This document shows positions 58,884 to 64,000 of a stretch of DNA of 64,000 bases, in pieces. The notes under the pieces were generated by a model. That model had not been told where the DNA came from, searched no databases, and worked only from the letters and a program-made list of their open reading frames with translations. Position numbers and translations under genes: made by a program. Source of the DNA: Paractinoplanes maris (GTDB lineage: Bacteria > Actinomycetota > Actinomycetes > Mycobacteriales > Micromonosporaceae); NCBI RefSeq assembly GCF_023544465.1, contig NZ_JALPVL010000008.1, forward strand, positions 186,001 to 250,000, written 5' to 3'. Within the stretch, counting starts at the first letter, position 1. Each line of letters starts with the position of its first letter.

Positions 58884-59442
58884 GTGTCCCCCCGTGGTCC
58901 AGTTGACCGGCCACGTGCCACCCTGCCGTCAGTGCTCCCACCCGTCCCGAGAACGCCAAATAAGCCCCGCAAATCGGACGAATGGCGTGCCGAACCAACC
59001 GAACGTCCGGCGTGTTCCGCTTCCGAAGCCCCCAGTGCACCCGCGCAGCCCCGCGCCAGGCCTCCAGCGCACGACCCCACGCCAGGCCTCCAGCGCACCC
59101 CCGCGCACGACGACCCGCGCACTGCGCACCCCGCGCGTGACCCGCGCCAGGCTGTCGACGGGCACACTGCCCCGCCCTGACGCCCGGCGAGGGTGATGCT
59201 GCCGCTCGGGGCACCGCCAGGGGTCGCCGGCGTCGGTGATGATCCGGATCCAGTCCGCGCGCGATGGCCGGCGCGTTTCATCGGCCGCCGGGCCAGTCCT
59301 CGGCTCCCCCATGCGCATCGTTTGCGGCCTGGCCGGCGGCTCACCCCCCGGCGGAACCAGCCCGCCGAGCACCCGAACCGCACGGCGGGCCGCATCGACG
59401 TGCCAGGCCGGTGCCGTATCCGTTGCCGGGTCGGGCTCGCGG
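58884..59442. other. Intergenic, with direct repeats and one weak frame
   Basis: Bases about 59050-59100 hold a near-exact direct repeat of CGCCAGGCCTCCAGCGCAC, followed by GCGCAC-rich tracts. The minus-strand frame near 59200-59440, just past the polymerase stop, encodes ADWIRIITDAGDPWRCPERQ with fairly coding-like composition. It has no clear start and its far end is low-complexity, so I do not call a gene. Confidence 0.4.
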
Positions 59443-60486
59443 TCAGAACAGCGTGCCGGGCAGCTGGTCGACGGGGGTCATGCCGGTCAGGGTGACCCGT
59501 AGCCCGGTCAGCGCAAGCTCCGGCGCCTGCTCGAGCAGCTCGCGCGCGACCGCCGGCCAGGCCCGCAGGTCGGCCGTCGCGGTCCGCCCGGCTCGCCTGA
59601 GCACTTGAGCCGGGCTCCCGTCATCCGGCCGGAGGGTGATCGTCAGGCCCGCGGCGGCCAGCCCGGCCCGCTCGGCGCGGCGGCACACCCGCTCGACGCA
59701 CCGCTCCAGAAGCTCGGCCGGCGTCCAGTCGGGCCGGGCGTAACCGCTGATCGAACCCTCCGCCGACAGCTCGGAGCGGTGCTCGACCGGCCGCACCGCC
59801 GCGTCGTCGGTCGCGTCGCGGATCGCTCGCAGCCGGCGGGCCATCGCGGTGCCGCACACCCGTCGCAGCGTGTCCCACGGAACCGTGTCGATCTCGCCCA
59901 GCGTTGCCACCCCGAGCTCGGCGAGCCGCTCGACCGTCCGGGCCCCCACGCCCCACACCTTCGTCATCGGCAGGTCGCGGCGCAGCTCGGCCTCCTGCTC
60001 GCCGCGGATCACGTGCAGCCCGTCGGGTTTCGCCGCGCGCGAGGCGAGCTTGGCCATCAGCTTGGTCCGCCCGATCCCGACGCTGACGGCTATCCCCAGC
60101 TCGGCCGCCGCCCGTCGGCGCAACTCGTGACCGGCCGCGACCGCCGCGGGCCAATCGGCCGCACCGACGTCGAGGAACGCCTCCTCCATCGAGCCCGGCT
60201 CGACCGCCCGGGCGCACTCGTGAAAGAGGTCGAACAGCGCGTCCCCGGCCTCCTCCACCTCGGCGCGCGGCACGTCGATCAGCACCAGCTCGGGGCACTG
60301 CCGCAACGCCTCCTGGGCCAGGACGCCACCCCGCACTCCGCGCGCCCGCGCCGGATAATTGGCGCTGGCCACGAAGACGTGAGCCACCACGGCGACCGGC
60401 CGGTCCACGAGCTCCGGCCGGTGTCGCAGCACCACCGAGGCGAAGAACGCATCAGCATCCGCGTGCAGGAGCGGTCCTCGACCCAT
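59443..60486 (-). CDS. dinB: Y-family DNA polymerase (DinB/Pol IV-like)
   Basis: A 347-residue translesion polymerase. HADADAFFASV supplies the first catalytic Asp, ANYPARARGVRGG the finger region, SVGIGRTKLMAKLASRAAKPDG the palm/thumb, and KVWGVGARTVERLAELGVATLGEI the helix-hairpin-helix. The little-finger domain follows (EHRSELSAEGSISGY). The usual SIDE motif reads SMEE, so the second catalytic Asp appears as Glu. No obvious clamp-binding pentapeptide ends the protein. The start ATG 60486 is preferred over in-frame GTG 60501, which lies inside a near-consensus LexA box. SOS induction is likely. Confidence 0.87.
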   Translation of the reverse strand: MGRGPLLHADADAFFASVVLRHRPELVDRPVAVVAHVFVASANYPARARGVRGGVLAQEALRQCPELVLIDVPRAEVEEAGDALFDLFHECARAVEPGSMEEAFLDVGAADWPAAVAAGHELRRRAAAELGIAVSVGIGRTKLMAKLASRAAKPDGLHVIRGEQEAELRRDLPMTKVWGVGARTVERLAELGVATLGEIDTVPWDTLRRVCGTAMARRLRAIRDATDDAAVRPVEHRSELSAEGSISGYARPDWTPAELLERCVERVCRRAERAGLAAAGLTITLRPDDGSPAQVLRRAGRTATADLRAWPAVARELLEQAPELALTGLRVTLTGMTPVDQLPGTLF

Positions 60487-60493
60487 CCGCAGA

Positions 60494-60509
60494 TAGTACA
60501 CATGTTCGA
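60494..60509. promoter_or_regulatory. LexA (SOS) box upstream of dinB
   Basis: TAGTACACATGTTCGA matches the actinobacterial SOS consensus TCGAACACATGTTCGA at 14 of 16 positions, including the whole right half. It lies 7 bases upstream of the polymerase ATG. Confidence 0.7.
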
Positions 60510-60525
60510 CTGCCTGAAGGAGCCC

Positions 60526-61716
60526 TCAAGGCGCGGTCAACGTGGGGTAGGGCTGGAGGGTGATGGCCTCGGCCTTGGCGAACTGGCGGGCCAGCAGCTG
60601 TTTCATCGGCCAGCGACCCATCGAGCCCATGCTGAGGGCTCGCAGGCGGATCGCCAGGCGGCTGTTCGGGGCGAAGCCGGCCATGCCGCCCGGCGGCAGC
60701 TGGGTGCCCTCGGCGACGTACGCGGCCATGGCCTCCTGGTAGCGGGCGAAGGCTGCCATCGGTGTCCCGGCTGAGGTCAGCTCGCCGGCCAGGACGTACG
60801 CGCCGACCAGGCTCATGCTGGTGCCGAGGCCGGCCAGCGGGGAGCCGCAGTAGCCCGCGTCGCCCAGCAGCACGACCCGGCCACGGTGCCAGCGGTCGAC
60901 GTGCACCTGGTCGATCGAGTCGAAGTAGAAGTCGCCGGCGTCGGGCATCGCGGCCAGGAACGACGGGACACGCCAGCCCACGCCGGCGAAGCGCTCGGTC
61001 ACCAGCCGCTGCTGGGCCGCGCGGTCGAGACGGCCATGACGTTCCCTCGTACGGAAGCTCAGGCTCGCCTTGGCGGTGCCGCCGCGCTCGGGGCGCAGAC
61101 CGGCCACCCGCCCGCCCGGTGCGTTGAACATGTGGAACCAGCCGGCGAGGTCGCCCGGGTCTCCGACGGTGAACAGGGCGCCGTAACCGCCCAGCGGCCG
61201 CACGTAGTCCGTTTCCGGGCCGAAGGCCAGCGCCCGCACTCCGGAGTGGACACCGTCGGCGCCGGCCACGATGTCGTATCGCTCGGTGCCGCCGCTCGCG
61301 AAGGTGACATCCACGCCGTCGTCGTGCTGGGTCAGCGCGGCGATGCGGTCGCCGAAGCGGTAGGTCGCCTGATCCCGGGTGGCGTCGATCAGGACGCGGG
61401 TGAGGTCGCCGCGGGAGATCTCGATCTCGGCGACGATGCCCTCGCCGCCGAACAGCTCGGCCGGCATCGACGCCCGGCGGCGGCCGTGCTCGTCGACCAG
61501 CGCGAAGCCGCGCTCGTCGACGCGGTGGGCCAGCACGTCGGGCATGAGGCCCATGCGCTCGACCACCGTGCGGGCGGCGCCGCGGAGGTCGACGGCGTGG
61601 CCGCCGGGGCGGGGGCCGGGAGCTTTCTCGATGACGGTCACGTCGGCGCCGGCGCGGTGCAGCCACCAGGCCAGCGCCGGGCCCGCGATGCCGGCACCGG
61701 AGATGAGGACGCGCAT
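60526..61716 (-). CDS. FAD-dependent monooxygenase (PHBH/TetX-like)
   Basis: A 396-residue class A flavoprotein monooxygenase. The FAD dinucleotide motif is VLISGAGIAGPALAWWLHRAG, followed by VIEKAPGPRPGGHAVDLRG. DG motif is GADGVHSGVR, and the second FAD motif is GRVVLLGDAGYCGSPLAGLGTSMSL. The family hydroxylates aromatic or polyketide substrates, and some members inactivate tetracyclines or rifamycins. The start is uncertain: ATG 61716 is the homology start, and ATG 61737 has GGAGG only 1 base before it. It is divergent from a GntR-TetR hybrid regulator with a palindromic site between, so inducible detoxification or catabolism is likely. Confidence 0.88.
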   Translation of the reverse strand: MRVLISGAGIAGPALAWWLHRAGADVTVIEKAPGPRPGGHAVDLRGAARTVVERMGLMPDVLAHRVDERGFALVDEHGRRRASMPAELFGGEGIVAEIEISRGDLTRVLIDATRDQATYRFGDRIAALTQHDDGVDVTFASGGTERYDIVAGADGVHSGVRALAFGPETDYVRPLGGYGALFTVGDPGDLAGWFHMFNAPGGRVAGLRPERGGTAKASLSFRTRERHGRLDRAAQQRLVTERFAGVGWRVPSFLAAMPDAGDFYFDSIDQVHVDRWHRGRVVLLGDAGYCGSPLAGLGTSMSLVGAYVLAGELTSAGTPMAAFARYQEAMAAYVAEGTQLPPGGMAGFAPNSRLAIRLRALSMGSMGRWPMKQLLARQFAKAEAITLQPYPTLTAP

Positions 61717-61780
61717 TTGCGTACGGTGTACTCGCATGCCTCCGAAGGCTAGAAAGCCTTGCCTTCATTGGCAAAGCACA

Positions 61781-61817
61781 CTAGTACACACAGGATCAGG
61801 GCGATCTGGTGTACTAG
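61781..61817. promoter_or_regulatory. Candidate operator, 9-bp inverted repeats
   Basis: CTAGTACAC (61781-61789) and GTGTACTAG (61809-61817) are perfect inverted repeats 28 bases apart, centre to centre. They lie between the monooxygenase and the GntR-TetR regulator, the right arm ending 4 bases before the regulator GTG. Each arm may be one dimer half-site or a separate site. Confidence 0.65.
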
Positions 61818-61821
61818 AACG

Positions 61822-62706
61822 GTGGAAGCTTCCTACCGGCGGATCGTCGGTGACATCCGGCGCCGCATCGAGGCCGGCGAGCTGCGCCCGGGCGATCGGG
61901 TGCCGTCGGCCCGGGCGATCACCCGGGAGTGGGGTGTCGCGATCGCCACCGCGACCAAGGCGCACGCCGCGCTGCGCGAGGAGGGGCTGACCATCGCCCG
62001 GCCCGGCGTGGGCACGGTGGTCGCCGGGCCGGTGCCGCGGCGCGAGCACGAGTTGAGCCGGGAGCGGATCATCAAGGCCGCCATCACGATCGCCGACGAG
62101 CACGGGATGGCCGAGCTGACCATGCGCCGGCTCGCGGCCGGGCTGGGGGTGGCCACCATGTCGCTCTACCGGCATGTGCCCGGCCGCGACGAGCTGATCA
62201 TCGGCATGATCGACGTGGCGATCGGGGCGGTCCGTCTGCCCGCGCGTCGTCCGAGGGACTGGCGGGCCGGTCTCGAGATCGTGGCCCGCGAGGAATGGGC
62301 GATCTTCCAGCGTCATCCCTGGCTGGGCCGGTCGATGTCGCTGACCCGCCCGCAGATGGCGCCCAACGGTGTGCGCCTCAGCGAGTGGGTGCTGGCCACC
62401 TTCGACGGCACGGCGCTGACTATGGCCGAGCGCATGTATGTCCAGATCGCCCTCCTGACGTTCGTCCGCGGCCTGGCCGCTGCCATCGAGTTCGAGCAGG
62501 AGGCGGTCCGCGAGACGGGCCTGACCAGCGACCAGTGGCTGGAGACCCAGGAGACGACCCTGGCCGGGATGATCGAGGCGGGCACCCTGACCCGATTCGA
62601 GCAGCTCACCGCGGACGGCTTCGACTTCGACCTCGACCAGCTCTTCGAGTTCGGTCTGGCCCGCCTGCTCGACGGCCTGACCCTGTTCGTCGACGCCCGC
62701 AGTTGA
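61822..62706 (+). CDS. GntR-TetR hybrid transcriptional regulator
   Basis: A 294-residue regulator with two DNA-binding domains. Residues about 1-70 are a GntR winged helix (YRRIVGDIRRRIEAGELRPGDRVPSARAITREWGVAIATATKAHAALREEGL). Residues about 80-135 are a TetR HTH (RIIKAAITIADEHGMAELTMRRLAAGLGVATMSLYRHVPGRDEL). The rest is a TetR_C ligand domain (WRAGLEIVAREEWAIFQRHPWLGRSMSLTRP). The GTG at 61822 is the homology start; upstream in-frame residues from 61759 would include the operator. Such hybrids are a known actinobacterial type. Divergence from the FAD monooxygenase indicates that gene as its target. Confidence 0.9.
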   Translation: MEASYRRIVGDIRRRIEAGELRPGDRVPSARAITREWGVAIATATKAHAALREEGLTIARPGVGTVVAGPVPRREHELSRERIIKAAITIADEHGMAELTMRRLAAGLGVATMSLYRHVPGRDELIIGMIDVAIGAVRLPARRPRDWRAGLEIVAREEWAIFQRHPWLGRSMSLTRPQMAPNGVRLSEWVLATFDGTALTMAERMYVQIALLTFVRGLAAAIEFEQEAVRETGLTSDQWLETQETTLAGMIEAGTLTRFEQLTADGFDFDLDQLFEFGLARLLDGLTLFVDARS

Positions 62707-62826
62707 GGCGCCCGCCGTCGGCGCGCCTGCGTTTGGCGCGCCTGCGTTTGACGCGCTCGAGTTGACGCGCCCCGGGTTGAGGCGCCCCGAGTTGAGGCGC
62801 CCCGAGTTACGGCGCCCGGAGTCAAC
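62701..62826. repeat. 15-bp tandem repeat between regulator and oxidoreductase
   Basis: About eight degenerate units with a 15-base period and consensus close to GAGTTGAGGCGCCCC. The first overlaps the TGA of the regulator and the last overlaps the stop of the convergent oxidoreductase. The two left units differ most (GCGTTTGGCGCGCCT). Confidence 0.85.
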
Positions 62827-63727
62827 TGGCGATGAGCAGGACTACCTTGCCCTCGCTGTGCCGGGATTCGACGGCACGATGGGCCTCGACGACCTGATCG
62901 AGGGGGAAAAGCTGCACCGGCATGACGACCTCGCCCCGCGCGGCCAGCTCGACCACCTGGGCCAGGCGCTGGGGATCGCGGCCCGCCCGCACCACGTGGG
63001 CCCCGTGCTCGGCCGCGGCTTTGTCGTCGACGATCGTGCCGACGCGGTCGGGCGTGATGCCCAGCTCGATCGACTGGGCGATCGCCTCGCCGCCGGCCGC
63101 GTCGAGCGCGACGGTGGGCTTCAGGCCGAGGTCGTGCAGGTCGCGGATCAGCTGCGGACCGTACGCGACGGGGATCGCCCCCTGGCGGCGCAGGCGGTCG
63201 TGGTTGCGCGGGCTCGCGGTGCCGATCACCGTGGCCCCGGCCCGGCGGGCCAGTTGGGTGGCGATCGTTCCCACGCTGCCCGCGGCGGCGTGGACCAGCA
63301 GCACGTCGTCCGGGCCGGCGTTCAGCTCCAGCAGGGCGCCGCTCGCCGTCTGGGACGCGGCCACCAGGGCGGCCGCGGTGGGGAAGTCGAGGGCGGCCGG
63401 CTTGCGGACGACGGTCTCGGCGGCGACGCACAGCAGCTCGGCCGCGCCGTTCAGCATGGTCGAACCGAGGACCGGGTCGCCGACCACGAAGTCCCGCACA
63501 CCTTCGCCGACGGCGTCGATCACTCCGGCGTACTCCTGACCGATGGTCTGCGGGAACGTGATCTTGGCCCAGGGCATCTGTCCCTGCCGGACAGCGACGT
63601 CGAACGGCTGGACACCGGCGGCCAGGACGCGTACCCGCACCTCGCCCGGGCCGGGTTGCGGATCGGGGATGTGGACCACGTGCAGCACCTCGGGCGGACC
63701 GAAACGGTCGAACACGGCAGCTCTCAT
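62822..63727 (-). CDS. Zinc-free quinone oxidoreductase (MDR family)
   Basis: A 301-residue NADPH-dependent medium-chain reductase. MRAAVFDRFGPPEVLHVVHIPDPQPGPGEVRVRVLAAGVQPFDVAVRQG is the N-terminal catalytic fold, without zinc-ligand cysteines. The nucleotide motif is VLLVHAAAGSVGTIATQLARRAGATVIGTAS (AAxxVGxxA type). The C-terminal HRAVESRHSEGKVVLLI is standard for the QOR group. It reduces quinones or enones in the cytosol; the specific substrate is unknown. The ATG at 63727 is the family start; ATG 63742 in frame is less likely. It converges on the GntR-TetR regulator across the 15-bp repeat. Confidence 0.9.
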   Translation of the reverse strand: MRAAVFDRFGPPEVLHVVHIPDPQPGPGEVRVRVLAAGVQPFDVAVRQGQMPWAKITFPQTIGQEYAGVIDAVGEGVRDFVVGDPVLGSTMLNGAAELLCVAAETVVRKPAALDFPTAAALVAASQTASGALLELNAGPDDVLLVHAAAGSVGTIATQLARRAGATVIGTASPRNHDRLRRQGAIPVAYGPQLIRDLHDLGLKPTVALDAAGGEAIAQSIELGITPDRVGTIVDDKAAAEHGAHVVRAGRDPQRLAQVVELAARGEVVMPVQLFPLDQVVEAHRAVESRHSEGKVVLLIAS

Positions 63728-63844
63728 GGCCGGAGTCTGCAAGCTGAACCGAGGTTGAGGTCAAGATTCTCGCCCGGATCGTCGATTTCGCGGCGGTGCT
63801 GTTCGTCGGTGGAATGACAGCTAGCCAACGGAAAGAGGACCGAG

Positions 63845-64000
63845 ATGGCCAAGTACACCCTGCTGATCTATGGCGACGCGGCGCAGTGGGAGGCGTTGTC
63901 CGACGAGGAGCGCCGGGCCAAGGACGCCGCCCACGCCGAGTTCCGGGCCGCGGCCGGCGACCGCATCATCGGCGGGCAGGAGCTGGAGCCCGCTCCGAAC
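63845..64000 (+). CDS. YCII-related (DGPF) protein, cut by window end
   Basis: The first 52 residues of a small protein: KYTLLIYGDAAQWEALSDEERRAKDAAHAEFRAAAGDRIIGGQELEPAPN. The start MAKYTLLIYG, a helix ending near AEFRAA, and GxELxP match the DGPF/YCII family, which is about 110-140 residues long. In actinobacteria these genes often precede an ECF sigma factor gene; that continuation lies outside the window. AGAGGA lies upstream of the ATG. Function is unproven; members resemble muconolactone isomerase-like folds. Confidence 0.8.
   Translation, partial: MAKYTLLIYGDAAQWEALSDEERRAKDAAHAEFRAAAGDRIIGGQELEPAPN

Noticed and set aside
58929-59372. 147-codon minus-strand frame beyond dinB
   Set aside because: The first part looks somewhat coding-like but the latter half is repeat-derived, the start is doubtful and no family is recognised.

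Overview
This window is high-GC actinobacterial chromosome. GTG starts, leaderless-type promoters and 4-base stop/start overlaps are frequent. The gene content (twin GH87 enzymes with discoidin domains, a GH64 enzyme with a CBM2 domain, and mycothiol-type isomerase, GntR-TetR and DUF2255 families) fits a soil Micromonosporaceae such as Actinoplanes; that placement is inference from gene style only. I see no rRNA, tRNA, CRISPR array, integrase or transposase. Long antisense open frames are abundant because of base composition and are left out.

Layout. 1-5800: a 30-bp tandem repeat, a small membrane protein, a UvrA-like ABC ATPase, a secreted GH64 beta-1,3-glucanase, a pentapeptide-repeat remnant and a DUF2255 protein. 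5775-11992: a minus-strand operon of a GCS2/ATP-grasp fusion, an asparagine-synthase-type amidotransferase and an S9 peptidase; it looks like a variant of the N-acetylglutaminylglutamine-amide 'trio'. 12177-17363: a sugar-nucleotide epimerase, a SulP-STAS-carbonic anhydrase fusion and a MarR operon with a clear operator. 17780-24313: a secreted repeat protein, a DedA/kinase/regulator operon whose kinase has a 22-unit pentapeptide tail, a cutinase/polyester hydrolase, a QsdR-type regulator, tryptophan dioxygenase and a YchJ protein.

24510-37151: a likely alpha-1,3-glucan utilisation locus. It has a LacI regulator, then one six-gene operon: sugar-binding lipoprotein, two permeases, cytoplasmic GH13 glucosidase and two secreted GH87 alpha-1,3-glucanases. 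No transport ATPase is present, so a shared one elsewhere is presumed. 37213-46376: a hydrolase, an Abi-family HEPN protein beside a possible structured RNA, an MFS exporter with a divergent TetR and a palindromic operator, an oxidoreductase, two perfect DnaA boxes, an orphan HicB next to a wrecked hicA, a methyltransferase and a two-component system. 46387-53049: a coupled operon of two GT4 glycosyltransferases, an alpha/alpha-toroid protein and a GH130-like protein, divergent from a second GH13 glucosidase.

53050-54061 holds a palindrome-rich patch and a 48-residue membrane protein. 54119-64000 holds a CocE-type hydrolase with a divergent TetR, a glyoxalase-fold protein, a secreted PGRP amidase, a Y-family polymerase behind a near-consensus LexA box, an FAD monooxygenase divergent from a GntR-TetR hybrid regulator, a quinone oxidoreductase and the start of a YCII-type gene cut by the window edge.

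Themes: attack on fungal walls (GH64, GH87), paired regulators with readable operators, and short GC-rich tandem repeats of 15 or 30 bp at several gene ends.
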